Source: Adlercreutzia mucosicola DSM 19490 (GTDB taxonomy: Bacteria; Actinomycetota; Coriobacteriia; Coriobacteriales; Eggerthellaceae). From it: 43,896 nucleotides of DNA. Position numbers and translations under genes: made by a program. Shown piece by piece: positions 14,811-22,311 of this stretch. The stretch's first letter is position 1. Each line of letters starts with the position of its first letter. The DNA lies in the NCBI RefSeq assembly GCF_000422625.1, contig NZ_AUGK01000019.1, positions 1 through 43,896 on the forward strand. Direction: 5' to 3'. The notes under the pieces are model-generated. The model was not told the DNA's origin. It searched no databases and saw nothing but the letters and a program-made list of their open reading frames with translations.

Positions 14811-16046
14811 TTACAGCAGCTGCGCCAACTTCTCTGCCAGCACGTCCACCTCGGCCTCGGTGCAGATGAGCGGAGGCAGAAAGCGCAGGGTGGCCGGGCC
14901 CGTGGCGTTCAGCACGAGGCCGGCTTCCAGACCGGCGGCCACCACATCAGGAGCGGACGGCGCCTCGTGGGTGAGGTCGATGCCGTTCATGAGGCCGAAG
15001 CCGCGCACCTCCTGCACGTGGGGCAGGCTGGCCAAGCGCTCGCGCATATAGGCGCCCACCTCCTGGATACGGGCCGCCGTGCCCGGGGCCAGCAGGGTGG
15101 AGAGCGTGACGTGGGCCGCGGCCATGGCGATGTTCGAACCGCCGAAGGTGGTGCCGTGATCGCCCGGCGCATAGGCCGCCGCGATGGAGGCCTTCGCCGC
15201 GCAGGCCCCGGCCACGATGCCCGAGGCGATGCCCTTGGCCATGGTGACGATGTCGGGCAGCACGTCGAAGTTCTGGAAGCCGAAGGGCAGGCCGGTGCGG
15301 AAGATGCCGCTCTGCACCTCGTCGCAGATCATGAGCGCCCCATGCTCGGCCGTGAGCCGGCGAATGGCGCCGATGAACTCCTCAGTGCAGGGGTGCACGC
15401 CGCTCTCGCCCTGGATGCACTCGATCATCACAGCACAGATGCGGTCGCCTTGGGTCGCGAACAGGCGCTCGAGGGCCTCCACATCGTTGATAGGTGTAGA
15501 GGTGAAGCCGGCCGGCAGCGGCTGGAAGGCCTCCTGCTTGGCGGGCTGGGCCGTGGCGGCCAGGGTGGCCAGGGTGCGGCCGTGGAAGCTCTTGGCCAGG
15601 GTGACGATGAGGCGCGGGGCATTCTCACCGTCGAGCCCGGCTGCCTCGGAACGGCGACGGGCATAGAGACGCGCCAGCTTGATGGCGCACTCGTTGGCCT
15701 CGGCGCCGGAATTGGCAAAGAAGGTCTTCCACGTCTCCGGATGCTCCTCGGGAGCGTCGGCGTTCAGCATATTCGACAGTAGCTGGGCCACTTCCCCACG
15801 GTGCTCGATGTAGTAGTAGTTGCTCACGTGGATGAGCTTGGCGGCCTGGTCGCTGACGGCCTGCACGAGGGCGGGATGGCAGTGGCCGAGGCTGCACACG
15901 CCGATACCCGAGAGGAAGTCGAGGTACTCCTTGCCAGCGTCGTCCACGAGCACCATGCCGTGGCCTTCCACGAATTCCACGGGCTTGCGGGCGAAGGTGC
16001 CCATCACGTATTCGGCCTCCAGGGCCATTTCTCGGGCGAGGGTCAT
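14811..16046 (-). CDS. argD: Acetylornithine aminotransferase
   Basis: 411 residues. A PLP-dependent class III aminotransferase that converts N-acetylglutamate semialdehyde to N-acetylornithine. Visible family blocks are FLSGIGVCSLGHCHP, the cofactor-binding FFANSGAEANECAIK, the DEVQSGIFRTG acid loop and the Schiff-base lysine in VTMAKGIASG, followed by HGTTFGG. The ATG at 16046 is 9 bases below the argB stop, with AGGAG overlapping that stop, so it is the last gene of argCJBD. A strong terminator follows. A role in lysine synthesis as well is possible, as for some ArgD enzymes. Confidence 0.96.
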   Translation of the reverse strand: MTLAREMALEAEYVMGTFARKPVEFVEGHGMVLVDDAGKEYLDFLSGIGVCSLGHCHPALVQAVSDQAAKLIHVSNYYYIEHRGEVAQLLSNMLNADAPEEHPETWKTFFANSGAEANECAIKLARLYARRRSEAAGLDGENAPRLIVTLAKSFHGRTLATLAATAQPAKQEAFQPLPAGFTSTPINDVEALERLFATQGDRICAVMIECIQGESGVHPCTEEFIGAIRRLTAEHGALMICDEVQSGIFRTGLPFGFQNFDVLPDIVTMAKGIASGIVAGACAAKASIAAAYAPGDHGTTFGGSNIAMAAAHVTLSTLLAPGTAARIQEVGAYMRERLASLPHVQEVRGFGLMNGIDLTHEAPSAPDVVAAGLEAGLVLNATGPATLRFLPPLICTEAEVDVLAEKLAQLL

Positions 16047-16055
16047 AAGGGGCTC

Positions 16056-17003
16056 CTAACGGTTCTCGATGAGCTTGGCTGCGAACTTGCCGACCGGGGA
16101 CAAATTCAGGCATTGGGACGAGGCCAGGCCGGTGACCATGGTGCCCATGCCGGAGTCGGTGAGCATTTCCAGCAGGAGGGCGTGAGGCACCTTGCCGTTG
16201 ATGATGTGAGCGCCGGCCACGCCGGATTCCAGGGCGCGCACGCAGCTCGTGAGCTTGGGAATCATGCCCGAGGCCAGCTTGTCGCCGCGGATCATGGCCT
16301 CGGCTTCCCCCAGCGACATCTCGGCGATGAGCGAGGCCGGGTCGGGGTAGTTCTCGTAGACGCCGTCCACATCGGTGAGGAAGATGATCTTGTGGGCGCC
16401 GATGGCCGCTGCGATGTAGCCGGCCGCGATGTCGGCGTTCACGTTGTAGCAGCCGCCGTCCTCGCCGATGGCGATGGAGGCGATGACGGGAATGTAATCG
16501 TCGGCCACCAAATCCTCGATGAGCGGCGTGTTGATGCGGGTAATCTTCCCCACACGGCCCAACCGCTCGCTGGCCTGCTCGGCCACGATGATGCCGGCGT
16601 CAGTGCCGGAGACGCCCACGCCCATGTTGCCGTGGGCGTTCATGGCCTCTACCAGCTGCTGGTTCACTTCCCCGGTGAGCACCATGCGCACGAGGTCCAT
16701 GGCCTCCTCGGTGGTGACGCGCTGACCGTCGACGAATTCCACCGGGATGTTGAACCGGTCGAACACGCGGTTGATGGCCTTGCCGCCGCCGTGGACGAGC
16801 ACCGGGTTGATGCCGATGATCTTCAGCAGCACGATGTCGGCCATGACCTCGGCCGCCAGCTCCGGGTTTTCCATAGCCGAGCCGCCGTATTTGATGACGA
16901 TGGTCTTGCCCGTGACCTGCTTGATCCAGGGCATGGCCTCGTAGAGGATTTCGCCGGCGGTAGAGGAAACGCCCTCGGCGCGGGCTTGCATGGCGTACTT
17001 CAT
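16056..17003 (-). CDS. argB: Acetylglutamate kinase
   Basis: 315 residues. It phosphorylates N-acetylglutamate in the second step of arginine synthesis. Amino-acid-kinase features are KTIVIKYGGSAMENPEL near residue 33, VLVHGGGKAINRVFDR, and the nucleotide-site block HKIIFLTDVDGVYENYPDP. The N-terminal segment of about 30 residues before the kinase fold is of the sort found in arginine-inhibited enzymes, so feedback inhibition is likely but not shown. The ATG overlaps the argJ stop as ATGA, which indicates translational coupling. Confidence 0.96.
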   Translation of the reverse strand: MKYAMQARAEGVSSTAGEILYEAMPWIKQVTGKTIVIKYGGSAMENPELAAEVMADIVLLKIIGINPVLVHGGGKAINRVFDRFNIPVEFVDGQRVTTEEAMDLVRMVLTGEVNQQLVEAMNAHGNMGVGVSGTDAGIIVAEQASERLGRVGKITRINTPLIEDLVADDYIPVIASIAIGEDGGCYNVNADIAAGYIAAAIGAHKIIFLTDVDGVYENYPDPASLIAEMSLGEAEAMIRGDKLASGMIPKLTSCVRALESGVAGAHIINGKVPHALLLEMLTDSGMGTMVTGLASSQCLNLSPVGKFAAKLIENR

Positions 17004-18292
17004 GAGCGGTAGTCTCCATTGATCGTCACGTACTCGTGGGAGAAGTCGCAGGTCCACATGGTCGTGGACTCCTCCCCCGCATGCAGGTCCACTTCGATGG
17101 CCACTTCCGGCTCCTCGAAGCGACGCAGCGCCTCTTCCTCGTCGAAGTCCACCACGAGGCCGGCGCGGCACACGGGCAGCCCCAGTATATCGATATCCAC
17201 GTCCTCCTGGTTGAAGCGGGCCCCCGAACGTCCGAGGGCGGCGGCAACGCGGCCCCAGTTGGCATCGTGGCCGTATACGGCGGTCTTCACGAGCGGCGAG
17301 TTGGCCACCGTGCGGGCGGCCGCGTCGGCATCATCGGCCGTGGCGGCTCCGCGCACGGTGACGGTGATGAGACGCGTGGCTCCCTCGCCGTCGGCAGCCA
17401 TGGCACGGGCGAGGGTGGTCGTGAGCTCGTCGAGGGCCTCCTGGAAGGCGGCGAAGGCCGGGGTGCCCGGAGCGAAAGTGGGACCGCCCGGGGCAGCCGC
17501 GCCCGAGGCCAGGGCGAAGCAGGTGTCGTTGGTAGAGGTATCGGAATCCACGGTGACCTTGTTGAAGCTGCGGTTTACCGAGGCCGTGAGGGCCGCCGAC
17601 AGGTCGGGCGGGGTAAGGGGCACATCGGTGGTGATGACGGCGATCATGGTGGCCATGTTCGGCATGATCATGCCGGCCCCCTTGGCCATGCCGCCCACGG
17701 TGAACGTGGCGCCCGGATGTCCGATGCCGTCGCCCGAGAAGGTGACGGCGCCGTGCTTGGGGCGCGTGTCCGTGGTCATGATGGCCCGGGCCGCCGCGAG
17801 GCCCTGGGCCGCGCGCGCCTCGGGCCCGTCGGCCGTGGCCAGGGCCGCGAGAGCCGCCGGCACGCCGGTGGCGAAGGGCTCCAGGCGCAGGTGTTGGCCG
17901 ATGACGCCCGTGGAGGCCACGAGCACCTCGTCGGCCGGACAGCCCACAGCCTCGCCCACCAGCTCACAGGTCTCGCGGGCCGCTTCCAGGCCGCGCTCGC
18001 CGGTGGCGGCGTTGGCGATGCCCGAGTTGATAACCACAGCCCGGGCGCAGCCGTAGGCCGGCTGGCCGGGCGCGCCCTCGTCCAGATGCTCGCGGGACAC
18101 GCGCACCGGGGCGGCGCAGAACACGTTGGTGGTGAAGGTGGCCGCCGCCGCGCAGGGCTCGTCGGCCACCACGAGGGCCATGTCGAGCCGCTCGGGATCG
18201 GGACGGAAGCCCGCATGGGTGCCGATGGCGCCAAAACCGAGGGCGCTGGCAGCGTTGCCCTCGGGATGATAGGTGAAGGTGGTCTCTGCCAT
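17000..18292 (-). CDS. argJ: Glutamate N-acetyltransferase / amino-acid acetyltransferase ArgJ
   Basis: 430 residues. ArgJ moves the acetyl group from N-acetylornithine to glutamate, giving the cyclic arginine pathway; bifunctional forms also use acetyl-CoA. The precursor cuts itself before a Thr in the conserved segment seen here as KGAGMIMPNMATMIAVITTD, giving alpha and beta chains. Other blocks are VINSGIANAATGERG and VLVASTGVIG. There is no argA in the window, fitting a bifunctional role, though one could be elsewhere. It lies 12 bases below argC and overlaps argB by 4 bases. Confidence 0.96.
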   Translation of the reverse strand: MAETTFTYHPEGNAASALGFGAIGTHAGFRPDPERLDMALVVADEPCAAAATFTTNVFCAAPVRVSREHLDEGAPGQPAYGCARAVVINSGIANAATGERGLEAARETCELVGEAVGCPADEVLVASTGVIGQHLRLEPFATGVPAALAALATADGPEARAAQGLAAARAIMTTDTRPKHGAVTFSGDGIGHPGATFTVGGMAKGAGMIMPNMATMIAVITTDVPLTPPDLSAALTASVNRSFNKVTVDSDTSTNDTCFALASGAAAPGGPTFAPGTPAFAAFQEALDELTTTLARAMAADGEGATRLITVTVRGAATADDADAAARTVANSPLVKTAVYGHDANWGRVAAALGRSGARFNQEDVDIDILGLPVCRAGLVVDFDEEEALRRFEEPEVAIEVDLHAGEESTTMWTCDFSHEYVTINGDYRS

Positions 18293-18304
18293 GGGATTCG
18301 CTCC

Positions 18305-19363
18305 TTAGACGGGGTTGGCGATCTCTTCTAAACCGCAAGTTTCGGGCAGGCCGAACACGATGTTGGCGCACTGCACGCCCTGGCCAGCAGCGCCCTTGCC
18401 CAGGTTGTCGATGGCGCCCGTGGCCACGATGAGGCCCGCGGGGTGCACGGCCACGCCCACCTGAGCGCGGCAGGTGCCAGCCACCGAGGCGGTGCGGGGC
18501 TGCACGCCGGCGTCCATGACCGACACGAGGGGGCTTGCCGCATAGAAGTCGCGGTAGAGGGCCACGAGCTCTTCGGTGCTGGGAGCAGCGCCCAGGGCCA
18601 GTGGCAGCGTCACCGTGGACAAGAGGCCGCGGTTCAGCGGGGCCAGGTGCGGGGTGAACACGAGGCGACCCTGCAACCCCAAGATCTGCTCGATCTCGGG
18701 GGTGTGGCGATGGGTGCCCACGCCGTAGGCCTCCATGTTCTCGTTGGCGAAGCAGAAGTGCGTGCGCTCGGTAGCCTTCTTGCCCGCGCCGGTCACGCCG
18801 GACACCGCATCGGCCACCACGGGCGCCGCGGCGTCCACGAACCCCGCGCGGATAGCGGGGGCGGCGGCCAGGGACGTGGCCGTGGGGTAGCAGCCGGCGC
18901 AACCCACGAGCACCGCCTCGCCGGCCGCGCGGCGCTCGGCCGCAGCGGCCAGCTCGTCGCCGGTGAGCTCGGGCAGGCCGAAGGCGGCCTGGGCCAGAAG
19001 GTCGGGGGCGGTGTGGGGCGCGTACCACTGCTCGTAGACGGCCGGATCCTTCAGACGGAAGTCGGCCGACAGGTCGATAACGGTGACGCCGGCGGCGATG
19101 AGATCGCCGGCCACGGCCATGGCGGCCTTGTGGGGCACCGCGAGGAACGCCACGTCGCAGGCGGCCAAATCGGTCTCCTCGTGGGTGGAGAACGCCAGGT
19201 CGGTCACGCCGGTGAAAGCCGGATAGGCCTTGGCGATGGGGGTGCCAGCCAGGGCATCGGAGGTGGCGGCCACCAGCTCGAACTCGGGATGCCGCGCCAG
19301 AAGGCGCACTAATTCGATGCCGGCAAACCCGGCCGCTCCCACAACTCCCGCTTTATAGGTCAT
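18305..19363 (-). CDS. argC: N-acetyl-gamma-glutamyl-phosphate reductase
   Basis: 352 residues. An NADPH-dependent reductase making N-acetylglutamate semialdehyde. The N-terminal Rossmann motif GVVGAAGFAGIELVRLL, the active-site Cys in GCAGCYPTA and the VSGVTGAGKKA loop are present. I chose the ATG at 19363 because GGAG lies 5 bases upstream and the nucleotide-binding fold starts at once; a start 9 codons earlier is less likely. First recognisable gene of argCJBD. Its ATG overlaps, as ATGA, the stop of an unknown 80-codon frame. Confidence 0.96.
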   Translation of the reverse strand: MTYKAGVVGAAGFAGIELVRLLARHPEFELVAATSDALAGTPIAKAYPAFTGVTDLAFSTHEETDLAACDVAFLAVPHKAAMAVAGDLIAAGVTVIDLSADFRLKDPAVYEQWYAPHTAPDLLAQAAFGLPELTGDELAAAAERRAAGEAVLVGCAGCYPTATSLAAAPAIRAGFVDAAAPVVADAVSGVTGAGKKATERTHFCFANENMEAYGVGTHRHTPEIEQILGLQGRLVFTPHLAPLNRGLLSTVTLPLALGAAPSTEELVALYRDFYAASPLVSVMDAGVQPRTASVAGTCRAQVGVAVHPAGLIVATGAIDNLGKGAAGQGVQCANIVFGLPETCGLEEIANPV

Positions 19364-19602
19364 AGCGACTCCATTCCTTGGGCTGCCCATGCGTTCCGCA
19401 TTTTCTTGAGCGCATGCACAAAGATGAGCTTTTCGGTTGCTCTTTCATAATACTCCACCAGCAAGCCCCTGGGGAAGTTGTCGCGAAAAAGGGCAATTTC
19501 AGGCGCTCTTTCAGCGAGCAGCAGCTCACTCGACGCGTTTTTGTCCAAGACTATGAACTGGGAAAATACAGAGAAATACCAGCTAAATGCCCACTTTTTC
19601 AT
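19360..19602 (-). CDS. Hypothetical small protein overlapping argC start (doubtful)
   Basis: An 80-codon frame whose TGA overlaps the argC ATG as ATGA, a typical sign of coupled genes. Its C-terminal half (NFPRGLLVEYYERATEKL, then IFVHALKKM) vaguely recalls HigB/RelE-type toxins, but no confident family call is possible. The N-terminal half runs through the inverted-repeat arms at 19523-19628 and has poorer codon use, and no ribosome-binding site stands out. It may be a decayed gene cut by the repeat, or chance. Low confidence. Confidence 0.25.
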   Translation of the reverse strand: MKKWAFSWYFSVFSQFIVLDKNASSELLLAERAPEIALFRDNFPRGLLVEYYERATEKLIFVHALKKMRNAWAAQGMESL

Positions 19603-19767
19603 CGGGACAAAAACGCGTCGAGTGAGCTAAACGACCCCCTTCTTGCGCCTGTGAGTGCGCGCAAAGGCGCTGTTTGTGACAACTTGGAGCAGCTTGCACC
19701 CCCGTCGGCTCCGCACGGGCTCCTTCCGTTAGACTAGAGCGCACATCTTTCGGAAAGGAGCTCACCT
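19364..19767. other. Divergent gap between argC and the FKBP gene
   Basis: Apart from the doubtful 80-codon frame, this holds the inverted repeat 19523-19628 and a small hairpin (GCGCC / GGCGC, near 19645-19672). A possible -10 (TAGACT, 19730-19735) precedes the FKBP gene, with no matching -35. I could not place the argC promoter. Base composition is less GC-rich than the flanking genes. Confidence 0.5.
19523..19628. repeat. Long inverted-repeat element, 24-base perfect arms
   Basis: The arm at 19523-19546 (begins AGCTCACTCGACGCG, then TTTTTGTCC) is the exact reverse complement of 19605-19628. The spacer is 58 bases and AT-rich. The arm resembles that of the element at 35146-35265: both contain CTC-x-CTC-x-AC then TTTTTGTC. 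No gene inside. Confidence 0.75.
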
Positions 19768-20196
19768 ATGAGCAACAAAGGCAAGAAGGTCAAGGTGCAC
19801 TACACCGGCACGCTGGATGACGGCACGAAGTTCGATTCGTCCGTGGACCGCGGCGAGCCCATCGAGTTCACCTGCATGGCCGGCCAGATGATCCCCGGCT
19901 TCGACGCCGCCGTGGAGGATATGGCCGTGGGCGAGAAGAAGACCGTGCACATCCCGGCCGCCGAGGCCTATGGCGAGCGCAACGACGAGATGGTGCAGAA
20001 GGTGCCGGTGGACCAGATTCCCAACGCCGACCAGCTGCCGGTGGGCCAGACCGTGTATATGATGGGCCCGGGCGGCCAGCCCTTCCCCGTGTTCGTGGAG
20101 TCCATCGAGGACGGCATCGTCACCTTCGATATGAACCACGAGCTGGCGGGCAAGGACCTGAACTTCGACATCGAGCTGGTGGAGGTGGAGGACTAG
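19768..20196 (+). CDS. FKBP-type peptidyl-prolyl isomerase, SlyD-like
   Basis: 142 residues. It speeds proline isomerisation in folding proteins and probably acts as a chaperone in the cytoplasm, as there is no signal peptide. The FKBP half begins VKVHYTGTLDDGTKFDSS and includes MIPGFDAAVEDM; the inserted flap (about residues 70-125, GERNDEMVQKVPVDQIP) is the chaperone domain of SlyD-type proteins. The metal-binding His/Cys tail of E. coli SlyD is absent. The ATG follows AAGGAG at good spacing. One of the few plus-strand genes here, divergent from argC. Confidence 0.93.
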   Translation: MSNKGKKVKVHYTGTLDDGTKFDSSVDRGEPIEFTCMAGQMIPGFDAAVEDMAVGEKKTVHIPAAEAYGERNDEMVQKVPVDQIPNADQLPVGQTVYMMGPGGQPFPVFVESIEDGIVTFDMNHELAGKDLNFDIELVEVED

Positions 20197-20222
20197 CCCT
20201 TTTTGGCTCGTTTCGCTTCTCC

Positions 20223-20342
20223 GGGGAGGAGGGTGGCGGAGGGGCGCCGTGCTCGGGCAGTCCTCGCTTGGGGAAACAGTCCACAGGACTGTTTCCGTCG
20301 CTGCGGAATCTGCGCGCGGACCCCTCCGCCACCCTCCTCCCC
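20223..20342. repeat. Structured intergenic inverted repeat, 22-base perfect outer arms
   Basis: Arms 20223-20244 (GGGGAGGAGGGTGGCGGAGG...) and 20321-20342 are exact reverse complements. The centre has a perfect 11-base hairpin GGAAACAGTCC / GGACTGTTTCC (20272-20296). CGCTTG precedes and GTCGCTGCGG follows the hairpin, as in the element at 6733-6831. It lies below the FKBP gene and may also end its transcript, although there is no T tract. Confidence 0.75.
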
Positions 20343-20356
20343 TACCGTATTCATAA

Positions 20357-20391
20357 CGAGGCCCCGTCGGCACGATTCCGGCGGGGCCTCG
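20357..20391. terminator. Hairpin between the FKBP gene and the small unknown gene
   Basis: Perfect 10-base stem CGAGGCCCCG / CGGGGCCTCG with a 15-base loop between two convergent genes. A bidirectional terminator is likely from position, but T tracts are poor on both strands. Confidence 0.5.
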
Positions 20392-20439
20392 TCGCGTTCG
20401 GGGAAATCTCCCGATGGGCGGTAGCGCGGGCCGGCACGC

Positions 20440-20718
20440 CTAGGCAAGCGCCTCTTGGGCGGGAGCGAACGTATCGGAAGCGGCAACGGACGTTGCGGAC
20501 TTCTGAGGGAAGAGGCCCTTGAAGGCGTTGGGCAGGGCGGCCCAGATGCCGACCTGGGGCACGGCGTCGGCCTCCACGAGGGAACACACAGCGTCGGAGG
20601 CGACTTTTGAGCTGATGCCCATATGCGCAAAGCGCTGCTCCAACTTGGCGCAATAGGCGGCGTCGGCGGCATCAAGGTTGGCAATGGCGGAAGTGGCCTG
20701 ATCATTGAAGAGTTTCAT
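20440..20718 (-). CDS. Small protein of unknown function
   Basis: 92 residues, starting MKLFNDQATSAIANLDAAD after a good AAAGGAG site. It is soluble, with no signal peptide or membrane segment. The N-terminal half looks helical (AYCAKLEQRFAHMGI); the C-terminal half is Ala/Ser-rich. I do not recognise it. GC-rich third positions and the ribosome-binding site support a real gene. It stands alone between convergent FKBP and downstream-facing PucR genes; a perfect TTGTGC-AGAC-GCACAA palindrome lies 86 bases upstream of the ATG. Confidence 0.6.
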   Translation of the reverse strand: MKLFNDQATSAIANLDAADAAYCAKLEQRFAHMGISSKVASDAVCSLVEADAVPQVGIWAALPNAFKGLFPQKSATSVAASDTFAPAQEALA

Positions 20719-20803
20719 GGTGGTTCTCCTTTCGACGCCGCCTAGTTTAGGGGCAGGATGAGGGTCATCGTTTAGTCGATCGGACGAACCATCGGGCAGC
20801 TGA

Positions 20804-20819
20804 TTGTGCAGACGCACAA
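20804..20819. promoter_or_regulatory. Perfect 16-base palindrome upstream of the small unknown gene
   Basis: TTGTGC-AGAC-GCACAA, six-base arms with a 4-base centre, in the gap between the PucR-type gene and the small gene. It has the shape of a dimeric regulator site. The TTGTGC half resembles the TGCAC motifs above argG, but this may be chance. Confidence 0.35.
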
Positions 20820-20965
20820 CGAGCGCCGGTGATGATATGCGCAGCTGGGCACAAGCCGAGGAGCTCGCAGCGGTATCGCGGCGCGCGAGCAGCGGGGCGC
20901 AGGGACGGCGCGGGAGCGGGCGGGCGCGGGCGGGCGCCCGTTCCCTCCCCAGCGCGGGACCGGGC

Positions 20966-22111
20966 TCAGGCCAGGTACACCAGCTGCAGGAGAGCCGCCA
21001 GCTCGCGGTCGGTGAGGTCTTGGACGGCCAGAACCTCCTTGATCTTCTTCAGGCGGTAGCGCACGGTATTGGGATGCTGGAAGAGCGCCTCGGCCGTGCG
21101 GCTCACCTCGCCGCAGGCAGCGGCAAAGGCCTGGGCGGTGACACCCAAATCGCTGTCGTGCTCGGCATCGTAGTCGAACAGCAGCGAGCGCATGAGATCG
21201 GCCGAGCGGGCGTAGAGCCGATCGGTGCGGGCAGCAGCGCGGAAGGCGTCGAAGCGCAGGGTGGTCCAGCGCACGATGCCGCCCTCGACGTGAGCGGTGC
21301 GCAGGGCGGCCATGGCCTGGCGCAGGGCCAGATCGCCCTCGCCGAGGCTCACCTCCTGACTGATGCCGCACACGAGGGGGCCGGCCGTGGCGATACACTT
21401 CGCCAGGTCGGCGTCGGAAATGGCGATGGCCTTCAGCGGCGGCCGCTTAAAGGAGACAAAGCCCAGGATCATGGCGCGGTAACGGCAGACGAACGTGCGC
21501 TCCACATCGCTCCAGCGATCCCCGTAGGCAGCGAGCACCCCTTCCACCACCTTCTGCAGGGCCCGCAGCGAGGCATCGTCCTCGGTGACCGCCTGGATGG
21601 CCAGGCACTGAATAGTGGCCCCCGTCACCCCGGCGATGGTGAAGAAGGTGGAGCGCACGGCCTGCTCATCGGAAGGAGCCAGCATAAGGTCGATAAGGTG
21701 GTTGCGCTCCCACTCGGCCGCATCGTCGTCAAGGGCATTCATGAGGTCAGCAATGACGCGCTCCATGTAGCGGCCCTCGTAGAAGAACACGGGCACGCCG
21801 CGCTCGGCGGAGGCGGCGACCACCTTCTCGGGGAGAACCCTCAACGCCACGGGCTTCACGGCGACGGCGGCCACATCGCGCTCGATGAGCGCCAGCAGCG
21901 CCTCCTCGGCCAGATCGGGATGCATGGCGGCGAAACCGAGCGTGGTGAAGATGAACTCGCCGCGCTCGAAAAGGTCGTAGCTGCCCGTGAAAGGCTCGTG
22001 GTCCAGGGTGCCCACGCCCACCACCTCGCGGGATGCGGCCCCCTCGCAGGGTGCCGCAAGCCAAATGCGATCGAAGGCCCTCATATTCATGACGTCGCCG
22101 ACGGTGATCAC
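20966..22111 (-). CDS. PucR-family transcriptional regulator
   Basis: 381 residues. The N-terminal half (ITVGDVMNMRAFDRIWLAAP, then GEFIFTTLGF) matches the ligand-sensing domain of purine-catabolism regulators. A GGDEF-like middle region follows, and the C-terminus has the HTH_30 helix-turn-helix (LFQHPNTVRYRLKKIKEVL). Such proteins activate catabolic genes, often for purines or amino-acid derivatives; the target here is unknown. I chose the GTG at 22111, which has AGAGAGGGG seven bases upstream, over a GTG 14 codons earlier. The nearest upstream gene is the short U32 gene, about 200 bases away across a GC-rich gap with a small GGGGG/CCCCC hairpin. Confidence 0.88.
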   Translation of the reverse strand: MITVGDVMNMRAFDRIWLAAPCEGAASREVVGVGTLDHEPFTGSYDLFERGEFIFTTLGFAAMHPDLAEEALLALIERDVAAVAVKPVALRVLPEKVVAASAERGVPVFFYEGRYMERVIADLMNALDDDAAEWERNHLIDLMLAPSDEQAVRSTFFTIAGVTGATIQCLAIQAVTEDDASLRALQKVVEGVLAAYGDRWSDVERTFVCRYRAMILGFVSFKRPPLKAIAISDADLAKCIATAGPLVCGISQEVSLGEGDLALRQAMAALRTAHVEGGIVRWTTLRFDAFRAAARTDRLYARSADLMRSLLFDYDAEHDSDLGVTAQAFAAACGEVSRTAEALFQHPNTVRYRLKKIKEVLAVQDLTDRELAALLQLVYLA

Positions 22112-22311
22112 GGCCGCACCCCTCTCTCGTTGCTCTTGGGAGCATCCTAGCACGGCGGGGCGGTCGCTTCCGGCGGGGCGGGAAAGTTTCTGCGCCCCAG
22201 CGGCGCCCCAGCGCGATGTCGGGCCTCTCCGGGAGTGGGCGCGAACGCGTAGGGGGACACCCCCTTCGCCCCCGCAAGGCGGCCGCGCCGCAACAGCGCG
22301 GAGAGAGGGGC

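Noticed and set aside
12331-15051. 906-codon plus-strand open frame across argH/argG
   Set aside because: It lies opposite argG and argH, which have all family motifs, and spans the argG leader. Low-complexity His/Gly content marks a shadow frame.
19378-19737. 119-codon plus-strand frame upstream of the FKBP gene
   Set aside because: It crosses both arms of the inverted repeat, has no ribosome-binding site and shows no recognisable protein pattern.
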